Below are positions 51,140 through 59,323 of a stretch of DNA of 64,000 nucleotides, in pieces. Under the pieces are notes generated by a model that was not told the DNA's origin, did no database searches, and was given only the letters and a program-made list of their open reading frames with translations. The position numbers and the translations under genes are program-made. The stretch lies in NCBI RefSeq assembly GCF_025150245.1, contig NZ_CP102279.1:3035423-3099422 (forward strand). The letters are read 5' to 3'. Positions within the stretch are counted from its first letter, which is position 1. Each line of letters begins with the position of its first letter. This stretch comes from Dorea formicigenerans. GTDB lineage: Bacteria; Bacillota; Clostridia; Lachnospirales; Lachnospiraceae.

Positions 51140-54100
51140 TTATGATTTCTTTCTACGGCGTTTGAAGTAAAGCATACCGCCAAGCCCTACGCAGGAAAGA
51201 CCGAGCATGGCAAGGTAAGCATAGATATTGGTATTGTCGCCTGTTTTTGGGCTGTCACTTGTCTTAACCGTAGATGGTGTATCCGGCGTGTCAGTATCCT
51301 TTGGTGTGTCTGGGACTTCCGGCACTTCCTTGATTGTCACAGTCTGTCCATCGTCTGTGATGTCCTTATGTTCTGTCACTTTCTTTGGTTCGTCTGGATT
51401 GGTCATATCGTATAATTCCTCAAATGTGACAAGGCTCTTTCCACCAAGAGAAGAACCATCAAAGGTAAATGCAATCTCAACCGTCATTTTTTCACTGTCG
51501 GCTGTAAACTCATAATCATTGGATACTTTCTTTCCATCAATCAGAAGTTCTGCATTTTCCTCTTTTAACATCTGCCAGCCGGAAAGTTTGTATTTTGTTC
51601 CAACTTCCAGACCATCTAATGTGACTTTATCCACAATCGTTACATCTTTTCCGGCTTCGATTTCTTTCTTGCCGTTCTTGTCCGTAGCGGTCGTATGGAT
51701 TTTGATGATACGTTCTGTGATAAGAACCGTCTGTCCATCATCGTTGATGTCTTTATGTTCGGCAACCTTGACAGGCTCTTTCGGATTGCTCATATCGTAC
51801 AATTCCTCAAATGTAACAAGGTTCTGACCGCCAAGAGCTGAACCATCAAAACTGTAAGTAATCTCAACCGTCATTTTTTCGCTGTCAGCAGTGAATGTGT
51901 AATCATTGTCTACACGTTTCCCGTCAATCAGAAGTTCGGCGTTTTCTTCCTTTAACATCTGCCAGCCGGAAAGTTTATATTTTGTTCCAACTTCCAAGCC
52001 ATCAAGTGTGACTTTGTCCACGATCTTGATGTCTTTTCCGGCAACAATCATTTTTTCGCCTGTTTTCTTGTCGGTCGCTGTGGTATGGATTGTGATTTCT
52101 TTTTCGTATTCATCAGTAAGTGTCCCTAAATCTACGGTCACTTTATTTCTGGATACAACCACCTCAAAGGCTGGAATCAGCTTAAATCCGGCGTTGGAAT
52201 CACACTTTAATTCCTCAATCACATAGGTATCATAGAGTAATGCACCTTTGCTGTCGTCTGGTTCAGATGTCCCAAACCATACACCGTCCTCACTGGATTT
52301 TCCGGCATTGGTATTGACCTTGTGGGAAGCCCAGCTTGAAGCAGTAGAGAACTGACCGTTTTTGTCAGTAACTACAATATGGGATTCTCCCGTTGTCTTG
52401 CTTGTAATTCTGAATGGAACACCTGCAAGACGTTTGTGTGTACCTGCACCGATTTTTACACCCTCAATATCGCCACGTTTAATCTGGTTGTAGACAGAGT
52501 GGGATTTGTCGGTCAAGTCCGCGATTTTTCCATTTTCCGTGATAAAAAAGTCGATTGCCTTTGCACCATCTGTCAAGTAGCCCTCTGGTGCTTTGCTTTC
52601 TTCTAATCTGTAATTTCCGTAAGGGAGTAAATCAGCAGAAGTAGAAGCGATTCCGTCAATTCCTGTCTGAATTTTCTTGACAGTTTCATTCTTGCTGTAT
52701 AATTTTCCCTCAACCAGTACAGGACTGTCATTTAAGGAAATGATATTAAATTCTGTGTACTGTAAGGTCGCACTTCCCTGTGCTTTGGTATCCTTTGTTT
52801 CAAGGTCACGTTTCTGGATTTTCACACCGCCACGGATAACCTTATCGGATACGGAATACTGATTGCTTCCAGAGAGTATAGCAAGTTCTCCATCTTCGGA
52901 AATCTGTGTAAGGTACGTCCCCTTAATCTGTTCAGAACTTCCGTCAGCCTGCATATATGCACCATCTAATAAGTAGCCGTTTGGTGCTTTTGTTTCTGTG
53001 ACAGTGAATGTACCAAGTGGCAGTACATTCTTACCGTCTTGTGTATAGAAACTGTCGCCGGATACTTTGTAGCTGTCGGCAAGTCTGGATACATAATGGA
53101 TAGTTCCGTCACTGTCTTTTTCAGCAACAGTTTTCGTTGTCCATGTACGGGTAGCCTTTACAGGAAGATTGTCTGCACTGTAGTATCCGTCATAATAGCT
53201 CCATGTGAACTCTGCACCCTCTAAAGAAGCATTTCCCTGTGGAGTGGATTTTCCTGTTTCCATGTCGATTTTAAATAAATCAATCAAAGTTTCTGTGACC
53301 TTTGGAGTGTCAGCAACAGTCAATGTCGCTGTTTTTCCAACTTCCACATTTAAGGCATGGACAGTAGAATCCAGCTTATAACCCTTTGGAGCAGAAAGCT
53401 CTTTAATGTAAATTGTTCCTTCTTTTACCTCCACTTCTTTGGTATCGCCGTTTCCATCGGCAGTAAGTGTGGCAAGCTGGCTGTTACAGCCCTTATCAGA
53501 ATAGACACCAAATGTCGCACCCTCAAAGGAATAGTTGGCATTGCCATCTGTGACCGTTGGATTGGAAGAAGTCTTTTTGACCTTTGCATTTCCTACATTT
53601 AACTTCGCCCAGAACTGTCCGATGTCCTGTCCTTCGCCAGTATAAATGTAACCGCCACATTCATAGCGTCCCTTATTTGCTTTCACAAATGCTTTCGCAC
53701 CAGCGTACACTTCATTCTGTACCGCCTGTGAGATTTCATTATAGGAAGCTCTGACGTTGTCGCACTGCCAGCCGAGCTGTTCACTCAATCTCTGCCAGAC
53801 AACACATTGTTCCAGCAAATACTTCTGGTTGTTATTCAGTCCTGTATGAGTAGCGGTATATTGCTGGACATACTCTAAGGAAAGAGCAACGTCCGCAATC
53901 TGATCACTACTCATACGTGTACTTGCGTCAGACCTTGTTTTATATCCATTCTTGAAATTGGTGTTGATGTCCACGCAGTAGGCAGTTTCGCCCTCAACTT
54001 TCATGTGTCCCTCATGGAACGTGGATTTAATAGAACCGTCATTCATAATTTGTTCAATGTAGCCGACACGTTCTGCTGATTCTGTCCAGTATTGATTGCC

Positions 54101-54190
54101 GGAAGCATGAACCGCCGTCACTGGTAATGCCGTAAGAATGGTTGCAAAAGCAAGCGTTCCTGTCAGCAATCGCTTTACTAGCTTATTCAT
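51140..54190 (-). CDS. Sortase-anchored VaFE/Cna-B-type surface adhesin
   Basis: This large wall protein of 1016 residues has a signal peptide (1-29), an N-terminal thioester-like domain (Cys in AYCVDINT, Gln in VVWQ), several SpaA/Cna-B beta domains with VTETKAPNGYLLDG or EESKAPEGYLTDG ends (the isopeptide Glu region), two VaFE repeats (IHTTATDK, about 130 residues each), a Pro/Thr linker, and the sorting signal SPKTGD with a membrane span and RRRKKS tail. It probably mediates binding to hosts or mating partners, which is inference. The LPxTG leucine is replaced by Ser. The start follows AAAGGAGAAAGAG. Confidence 0.92.
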   Translation of the reverse strand: MNKLVKRLLTGTLAFATILTALPVTAVHASGNQYWTESAERVGYIEQIMNDGSIKSTFHEGHMKVEGETAYCVDINTNFKNGYKTRSDASTRMSSDQIADVALSLEYVQQYTATHTGLNNNQKYLLEQCVVWQRLSEQLGWQCDNVRASYNEISQAVQNEVYAGAKAFVKANKGRYECGGYIYTGEGQDIGQFWAKLNVGNAKVKKTSSNPTVTDGNANYSFEGATFGVYSDKGCNSQLATLTADGNGDTKEVEVKEGTIYIKELSAPKGYKLDSTVHALNVEVGKTATLTVADTPKVTETLIDLFKIDMETGKSTPQGNASLEGAEFTWSYYDGYYSADNLPVKATRTWTTKTVAEKDSDGTIHYVSRLADSYKVSGDSFYTQDGKNVLPLGTFTVTETKAPNGYLLDGAYMQADGSSEQIKGTYLTQISEDGELAILSGSNQYSVSDKVIRGGVKIQKRDLETKDTKAQGSATLQYTEFNIISLNDSPVLVEGKLYSKNETVKKIQTGIDGIASTSADLLPYGNYRLEESKAPEGYLTDGAKAIDFFITENGKIADLTDKSHSVYNQIKRGDIEGVKIGAGTHKRLAGVPFRITSKTTGESHIVVTDKNGQFSTASSWASHKVNTNAGKSSEDGVWFGTSEPDDSKGALLYDTYVIEELKCDSNAGFKLIPAFEVVVSRNKVTVDLGTLTDEYEKEITIHTTATDKKTGEKMIVAGKDIKIVDKVTLDGLEVGTKYKLSGWQMLKEENAELLIDGKRVDNDYTFTADSEKMTVEITYSFDGSALGGQNLVTFEELYDMSNPKEPVKVAEHKDINDDGQTVLITERIIKIHTTATDKNGKKEIEAGKDVTIVDKVTLDGLEVGTKYKLSGWQMLKEENAELLIDGKKVSNDYEFTADSEKMTVEIAFTFDGSSLGGKSLVTFEELYDMTNPDEPKKVTEHKDITDDGQTVTIKEVPEVPDTPKDTDTPDTPSTVKTSDSPKTGDNTNIYAYLAMLGLSCVGLGGMLYFKRRRKKS

Positions 54191-54221
54191 ATTTTCTCTT
54201 TCTCCTTTCGATTTTGGGTAT

Positions 54222-54250
54222 GAAAAAAGCCGTCCATTTCTGAACGACTT
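54222..54250 (-). terminator. Terminator or attenuator upstream of the adhesin gene
   Basis: Minus-strand AAGTCGT/ACGGCTT with one G-T pair, then TTTTTT; homologous in setting to those at 45001 and 49593. Confidence 0.65.
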
Positions 54251-54351
54251 TGGTAAACTAATTTAACCTAACGGGTATCTTGTTTCTTTGTGATAAATGA
54301 TTTTAAATACGATTGTAACAAATTATCAGTAAATCCCGAAAAAGTGGTTGG

Positions 54352-54375
54352 TTTGCTAACAGCCTGCTAACACTC
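54352..54375 (+). repeat. Integrase arm-type repeats, right end of ICE1
   Basis: TGCTAAC is repeated at 54354 and 54365, 11 bases apart, in the contexts TTTGCTAACA and CTGCTAACAC. This resembles the tandem pair at 33013 and the left-end copies. The 54191-54502 region holds no gene. Confidence 0.65.
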
Positions 54376-54502
54376 TAAAGGATATAATTGAATATTAGAG
54401 TTTATTAACAGAGTCGTTGTGCAAGCCCCTTTTCCGCTTTTTGGGGCGCTAAACGTCCCTTACAGGATAATCGAACTACTGCATACTAACCGCCACAGGG
54501 AA

Positions 54503-54544
54503 CTCCTAAGCGAGGGGTCGGAGGTTCAAATCCTCTTGGCGACG
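54503..54544 (+). pseudogene. tRNA-Arg(CCT) 3' half, right attachment site of ICE1
   Basis: Core CTCCTAAG (54503-54510) continues with anticodon strand GCGAG, variable GGGTC, T-arm GGAGG-TTCAAAT-CCTCT, acceptor TGGCGAC and discriminator G. It completes the 5' half at 30800 with all stems paired. CCA is not encoded. A tRNA-type terminator follows. Confidence 0.85.
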
Positions 54545-54550
54545 GGCTTC

Positions 54551-54604
54551 AAAGCGTTCGAAAATGTTAGCTGGATTAGCTGACAACGAACGCTTTTGTT
54601 ATTT
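54551..54604 (+). terminator. Terminator of the original tRNA-Arg(CCT)
   Basis: AAAGCGTTCG and CGAACGCTTT arms are followed by TGTTATTTT. Confidence 0.75.
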
Positions 54605-54871
54605 TCTAATCACGTTCGTGACATGATTTTCCATTCAAAATGATCAATTTCCAGCTAACGCAATCTGATTTTTGTTAGCTGACAGCTAATCAAAATTACC
54701 GGTTTGCAAACATGGGTTTTAGGAAGTTCAGCTAACATTTGGGTTCCGCTCTGTTGTCACCCCTTATTCGGGGATGTAAATCAGAGAAAAGGCGGGAAAA
54801 GAAACAATCTCTCCCAAACCTGCAAACATGAATTAGCTGAAACAGTATTCAATTCTATTAGCTACAGCTAA
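54567..54871. repeat. Cluster of TTAGCTG repeats upstream of the par operon
   Basis: TTAGCTG or its complement occurs about nine times: near 54567, 54576, 54652, 54675-54689 (perfect palindrome TTAGCTGACAGCTAA), 54729, 54833 and 54858-54871 (TTAGCTACAGCTAA). This could be a parS-like centromere, iterons or recombinase arm sites. Confidence 0.75.
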
Positions 54872-54884
54872 TGGTCAAACAGCA

Positions 54885-54936
54885 ATGTCTGTTTGGAACT
54901 TTACTATCTATAAAAGTTCCAGGCAGGCATTTTTTA
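54885..54936 (+). terminator. Terminator between the TTAGCTG cluster and parB
   Basis: TGGAACTTT and AAAGTTCCA form the inner stem, with CTG/CAG and ATG/CAT outer pairs, followed by TTTTTT. It lies 30 bases before parB and may attenuate it. Confidence 0.8.
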
Positions 54937-54966
54937 TTTCCTGAATCCTGGAGGAAAGGAGTCAAG

Positions 54967-55836
54967 ATGACTGAACCAAACAGACAATCAGAAGAAAACG
55001 AAGAAAGAATCATAGAAATTGAGATTGAGCGTCTTCGACCGTTCAAAGAGCATCCGTTTCAGGTGAAGGATGATAAGGAAATGTTTCTTCTGCAGGAAAG
55101 CATTGAAAAGTATGGAATATTAAATCCGCTGATCGTCAGACCGGTACCGGATGGATACTATGAGATCATATCCGGCCACAGAAGAAAACATGCTGCGGAG
55201 AAACTGGGATACCGTAAAGTACCGGTAATCATCCGGGTATTAAGTGAAGATGATTCCATCTTGAGCATGGTAGATTCCAATCTTCACAGAGAACGGATCA
55301 GCTACAGTGAAAAAGCTTTTGCTTACAAACTGAAGAATGACGTATTAAAAAGAAAAAGTGGTCGAAAAAAGAGCCAAGTTGACCACAAAACACCAAGAAA
55401 GCGGGCAATAGAAATCATCAGTGAAGATTGTGGTGATAGCCCAAAACAAGTGCAGCGTTATATCTCACTGACAAAACTGATACCGGAAATGTTGCAGAAA
55501 CTGGATGATGAGATCATTTCTTTTTGTCCGGCTGTAGAGATAGCTGCATTAAGTGAAAAAGAACAAAGAGAACTGCTTGTAGCAATGGAGTATGCACAGG
55601 CAATCCCATCACTCTCACAGGCCCAGAGGATCCGGCAACTGAGTAAAGAAAAACAGTTGTCACTGGAAAAGATGGAAGAGATCATGTGTGAAGTGAAAAA
55701 GGGTGAGATCACAAGAGTGGCATTCACAAACGAGCAGTTGCACAAGTATTTTCCAAATTCTTATACACCGGCAATGATGAAACGGGAAATACTGGCACTG
55801 TTGAAATTATGGAAAAAAGAATCATGGGATAGTTAA
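54967..55836 (+). CDS. ParB/Spo0J-family partition protein, copy 1
   Basis: This 289-residue ParB-like protein has the N-terminal nuclease/CTPase-like domain (IEIERLRPFKEHPFQV, then YYEIISGHRRKHAAEKLGY with the GHRR motif) and a central helix-turn-helix (about 140-190). The C-terminus is divergent. The ATG follows GGAAAGGAG; an ATG further upstream lies inside the terminator region. It begins a parB-parA-parB operon. Confidence 0.9.
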   Translation: MTEPNRQSEENEERIIEIEIERLRPFKEHPFQVKDDKEMFLLQESIEKYGILNPLIVRPVPDGYYEIISGHRRKHAAEKLGYRKVPVIIRVLSEDDSILSMVDSNLHRERISYSEKAFAYKLKNDVLKRKSGRKKSQVDHKTPRKRAIEIISEDCGDSPKQVQRYISLTKLIPEMLQKLDDEIISFCPAVEIAALSEKEQRELLVAMEYAQAIPSLSQAQRIRQLSKEKQLSLEKMEEIMCEVKKGEITRVAFTNEQLHKYFPNSYTPAMMKREILALLKLWKKESWDS

Positions 55837-55850
55837 AGGAGGAAGAAATC

Positions 55851-56636
55851 ATGTGTAAAGTTATATCCGTAGTAAACCAGAAAGGTGGCGTCGGAAAGAC
55901 CACCACAACCGTAAATGTAGGCATTGGACTGGCAAGAGAAGGTAAGAAAGTGTTGCTGATCGACGCGGATCCACAGGGAAGTTTAACCGCAAGTCTTGGA
56001 TATGAGGAACCGGATGATCTTCGCATCACACTGGCAACGATTATGATGGATGTCATTAACGAAGAAGAAATCTCTCTGGAAGATGGTATCTTACATCACC
56101 AGGAAAATGTAGATCTACTTCCGGCAAATATTGAGCTTTCTGCCCTGGAAGTAACGATGGGAAATGTTATGAGCAGAGAAATGATCATGAAGGAATATAT
56201 CGATGCGATAAGAGGCCGATACGATTATATCCTGATCGACTGTATGCCAAGTCTTGGTATGATGACAATCAATGCACTGGTCTCTTCCGATTCCGTGCTG
56301 ATACCTGTACAGGCCGCATATCTGCCGGTGAAAGGACTTCAGCAGCTGATCAAGACCATTCTTACAGTAAAGAAAAGGCTGAACCGGAAACTGGCGATTG
56401 AGGGCATTCTGTTGACTATGGTTGATTTCAGAACCAATTACGCAAGGGACATTGCATCGAGAGTACATACAACATACGGAAGCCAGATAGAAGTATTTGA
56501 AAATGTGATTCCGATGTCTGTAAAAGCAGCTGAGACCAGTGCAGAGGGAAAAAGCATCTACATGCACTGCCCGAAAGGAAAAGTTGCCGAAGCATATAAG
56601 AACTTAACACAGGAGGTTTTGAAAAATGAAAAATAG
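55851..56636 (+). CDS. ParA-family partition ATPase
   Basis: The 261-residue ATPase has the deviant Walker A NQKGGVGKTTTTVN (9-22), DADPQGS (about 41-47), and DYILIDCMPSLGM (Walker B region). It segregates extrachromosomal circles or stabilises the element. It starts 14 bases after parB copy 1 and overlaps copy 2 by 11 bases. The start follows AAAGGAGGAAG. Confidence 0.95.
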   Translation: MCKVISVVNQKGGVGKTTTTVNVGIGLAREGKKVLLIDADPQGSLTASLGYEEPDDLRITLATIMMDVINEEEISLEDGILHHQENVDLLPANIELSALEVTMGNVMSREMIMKEYIDAIRGRYDYILIDCMPSLGMMTINALVSSDSVLIPVQAAYLPVKGLQQLIKTILTVKKRLNRKLAIEGILLTMVDFRTNYARDIASRVHTTYGSQIEVFENVIPMSVKAAETSAEGKSIYMHCPKGKVAEAYKNLTQEVLKNEK

Positions 56637-57528
56637 AAGTGGCGAAAAGATTAAACTGGCAAGCATTGATGAACTGCTTGGTGTGGTAAATGAAGAATCT
56701 GCAATGGAGATAGAGATTAGTAAGATCCATCCGTTTAAAAATCATCCGTTCAAGGTGCTGGATGATGAAAAGATGCAGGATCTGGTTGAAAGTGTAAGGA
56801 TCAATGGAGTACTGACACCGGTACTGCTTCGAATGGATGATAATGAAGAATATGAAATGGTATCCGGTCACAGAAGAATGCATGCAGCACAGCTTGCAGG
56901 ACTTACAACTATTCCGGCAATCGTAAGAGAATTATCGGATGATGATGCCATTGTGGCTATGGTGGATGCTAACATTCAGCGAGAGGAATTGTTGCCGAGT
57001 GAGAAAGCATTTGCTTATAAGATGAAACTAGAGGCAATGAAAAGACAGGGAGTTAGAACAGATTTAACTTTGTCTCAAAATGAGACGAAGTTGAGATCTG
57101 ATGAAGTCTTGAGCAAGCAAGTTGGGGAAAGTAGAGCTCAGGTTCAAAGATTTGTACGATTAACAGAACTTATTCCGGAACTTCTTGATCTGGTAGATAA
57201 CAAGAAGCTTCAGTTTACGGTTGCTGTCAATATCTCCTACATCGATAAGGAAGTACAGGGATGGATCTACGAATATATCAGCGACACCGGATTCATCAAA
57301 CCAAAACAGATTGCAGCACTCAGAAATCAGCTGAATGATGGACCAATCAATCAGATTCAGATGTTATCGATTTTCAATAACTGTGTGATGGCAAAGAAAG
57401 TATCCCGGTCTCTTACTTTCTCAGAAAAGAAACTGACAAAGTATTTTCCGGATGATTATACAGCCAAAGATATGGAGCAGGTGATTGAATCATTATTAGA
57501 AAAGTGGATGCAGGAACAGTCCTGTTAA
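56626..57528 (+). CDS. ParB-family partition protein, copy 2
   Basis: This 300-residue homologue has IEISKIHPFKNHPFKV and YEMVSGHRRMHAAQLAG, similar in plan to copy 1 but clearly diverged. Its start overlaps the parA stop; AGGAGG lies upstream. Two ParB proteins around one ParA are characteristic of Tn1549-type modules. Confidence 0.9.
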   Translation: MKNRSGEKIKLASIDELLGVVNEESAMEIEISKIHPFKNHPFKVLDDEKMQDLVESVRINGVLTPVLLRMDDNEEYEMVSGHRRMHAAQLAGLTTIPAIVRELSDDDAIVAMVDANIQREELLPSEKAFAYKMKLEAMKRQGVRTDLTLSQNETKLRSDEVLSKQVGESRAQVQRFVRLTELIPELLDLVDNKKLQFTVAVNISYIDKEVQGWIYEYISDTGFIKPKQIAALRNQLNDGPINQIQMLSIFNNCVMAKKVSRSLTFSEKKLTKYFPDDYTAKDMEQVIESLLEKWMQEQSC

Positions 57529-57606
57529 GGAGAGAAAAAGCTAAGAAAACAATGTCAAAGAAGTTTAAAAAGAGGACTTCTTAGCAGAAAATGAAAGGAG
57601 GAAATT

Positions 57607-58605
57607 ATGGAGAAAAAAATGACATTTAATTATTTTTACGGTACCGAAGCTGATCAGTTCAGCTTCTACCGCATACCAAAAGCATTATTTACAGACAGCT
57701 ATTTTAAAGATTTATCAAGCGATGCTAAAATTTTATATGGACTGATGTTGGATCGAATGTCTCTTTCCATCAAAAATCAGTGGTTTGACGACAAAAACAG
57801 AGCATATATCTACTTTTCCATCGAAGATATCATGGAATTACTGAACTGTGGCAGAAATAAAGCCATCAAATCCATGAGAGAGCTGGATGACGAAACAGGA
57901 ATTGGTCTGATTGAGAAACGCAGGCAGGGATTTGGAAAGGTGAATGTTATCTACGTAAAAACCTTTATGCCTGAGAAAACAGATGAGAAAAAATTTGGAG
58001 AGGAATTAGAGAAGTTTAAAAAACAAACTTCTGTGGAAAATGAAGAGCCTGCAGAAGTTTACAATTTAAACTTCATGAAGTCCCAAAATCAAACTTCTAG
58101 AAGTCCCGAAAACAAACTTCAAGAAGTTTACATTTCAAACCCTAATAATACTAATCTTAGTTATACTGAAATGAATGATAATAAATCTAATCCTATCATA
58201 TCTGTGGATGAGAAAAGATTTGATAGCGATAACCGCTCTGAGGATTATCAGGCTTATGAAAACCTTGTCAAAGAGACCATTGATTATGAATCACTGGAAG
58301 TAACCCATCATGACGATATGCGACAGGTAGATGAAATCGTGAACCTGATCGTAGAAACTGTGATGTGTAAAAATGACAAGATATTGATTGCCAGCAACTG
58401 GTATCCGGCATCACTGGTGAAGAAAAAATTTCTGATGCTGACCTATTCACATATCGAGTATGTCTTACACTGTATGCGTGGTAACACCACCAAAGTGAAG
58501 AACATCAAGAAATATTTATTAGCATCCCTGTTTAATGCACCGTCTACGATGAACGGGTATTATCAGGCAGAGGTGAACCATGATATGCCAGGACTGGTAA
58601 GATAG
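57607..58605 (+). CDS. Replication initiator, RepA_N type
   Basis: This 332-residue protein starts with the RepA N-terminal winged helix (DQFSFYRIPKALFTDSYFKDLSSDAKILYGLMLDRMSLS). A variable middle with repeated QTS and EVY motifs follows, then a DUF6017-like C-terminus (NWYPASLVKKKFLMLTYSHIEYVLHCM). RepA_N proteins usually have their origin inside the gene. The start follows AAAGGAGG. It supports a plasmid-like stage of the outer element. Confidence 0.9.
   Translation: MEKKMTFNYFYGTEADQFSFYRIPKALFTDSYFKDLSSDAKILYGLMLDRMSLSIKNQWFDDKNRAYIYFSIEDIMELLNCGRNKAIKSMRELDDETGIGLIEKRRQGFGKVNVIYVKTFMPEKTDEKKFGEELEKFKKQTSVENEEPAEVYNLNFMKSQNQTSRSPENKLQEVYISNPNNTNLSYTEMNDNKSNPIISVDEKRFDSDNRSEDYQAYENLVKETIDYESLEVTHHDDMRQVDEIVNLIVETVMCKNDKILIASNWYPASLVKKKFLMLTYSHIEYVLHCMRGNTTKVKNIKKYLLASLFNAPSTMNGYYQAEVNHDMPGLVR
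58011..58130. repeat. Iteron-like AAACTTC/GAAGTTT repeats inside rep
   Basis: AAACTTC or GAAGTTT cores occur about six times, some inverted (GAAGTTTACAATTTAAACTTC spans 58053-58073), with partial GAAGTCCC copies. They are in the middle, variable part of rep, where RepA_N origins usually lie. Confidence 0.65.
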
Positions 58606-58614
58606 GAGGTGCAC

Positions 58615-58911
58615 ATGTTTATTTTAAAACTTGCTGGGAAAATATTATTACTGCCGGTATGGCTGATCCTTTTTGTGATCGGACTGGCAGTAAAGATGAC
58701 AGTACAGACTTATGCGGTTGTCAGAGGGATCCTTGGGTTTATATTCACTTTGTTGATTATAGCGACTGCATACTGTTACCATGACTGGGTACAGGTTGCA
58801 TTTCTGTTTTCGCTGAGTGTAATTCTGTATCTGATCCTTTTTGCAGGAGTGTTCGTAGATACTGTACTGGACATGACAAGAGAACGCATTATTGATTTTA
58901 TTATATCGTGA
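58615..58911 (+). CDS. Small membrane protein of Tn1549-type modules
   Basis: The 98-residue protein has three hydrophobic stretches (about 7-27, 38-53, 60-80). Its role is unknown; similar proteins follow rep in Tn1549-like elements. The start follows AGGAGGTGCAC. Confidence 0.7.
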   Translation: MFILKLAGKILLLPVWLILFVIGLAVKMTVQTYAVVRGILGFIFTLLIIATAYCYHDWVQVAFLFSLSVILYLILFAGVFVDTVLDMTRERIIDFIIS

Positions 58912-58924
58912 GGAGGATATGAAA

Positions 58925-59323
58925 ATGAGCGAAAACAATGATTATATTCAGTTACCACCACTTAAAAAAGACACACCGTCCGATGTGGTAGCATTTATGT
59001 GGGAGTACATAAAAGTACCGGAGGATTCAAGAGAAAAAGTTAAGAATCTGCTTAAAGATGCAAATGAAAATGGCGTAAAATTAAGTCATCAGGCACCAAC
59101 ACTGTATGATGTTGTCCCAAAAGAAGAAATTACTGAATTTGAAGAGCTTATGCGCAAAACCATAGCTGACATTGTATCAGAAGCCAGTAGCATTGCCTGT
59201 TGGGTGTATGTGCAGAAATATGTGAAACAGAAAACTCTTGACGAAATGCTACAAGAATTGCCAGGAGCAGGCCAGTTTATCATTGTCATGGATACCTGGT
59301 TCGAAAGACTGATGGCGGAATAA
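58925..59323 (+). CDS. Unknown small protein following rep
   Basis: I do not recognise this 132-residue soluble protein. It has an acidic N-terminus and an amphipathic helix region (EFEELMRKTIADIVSEASSIACWVYVQKYV). I chose the ATG at 58925 because AGGAGG is eight bases upstream; one at 58919 is too close. It is probably part of the par-rep operon. Confidence 0.62.
   Translation: MSENNDYIQLPPLKKDTPSDVVAFMWEYIKVPEDSREKVKNLLKDANENGVKLSHQAPTLYDVVPKEEITEFEELMRKTIADIVSEASSIACWVYVQKYVKQKTLDEMLQELPGAGQFIIVMDTWFERLMAE

Larger units (their letters stand above)
30832..54510. mobile_element. ICE1: complete Tn916-type integrative conjugative element in a tRNA-Arg gene
   Basis: About 23.7 kb between two copies of the 8-base core CTCCTAAG, which splits one tRNA-Arg(CCT) gene. 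Inside are a tRNA, int, xis-like gene, orf7/orf8-type regulators, and the full orf13-orf23 transfer module with oriT. Cargo comprises three ArdA paralogues, orphan immunity-like proteins and an LPXTG-like surface adhesin. No antibiotic resistance gene is seen. All required transfer functions appear intact, so it may be mobile. Confidence 0.9.

Noticed and set aside
54858-54966. Earlier start for parB copy 1 at 54871
   Set aside because: It would pass through a strong terminator hairpin; the ATG at 54967 has GGAAAGGAG at ideal spacing.
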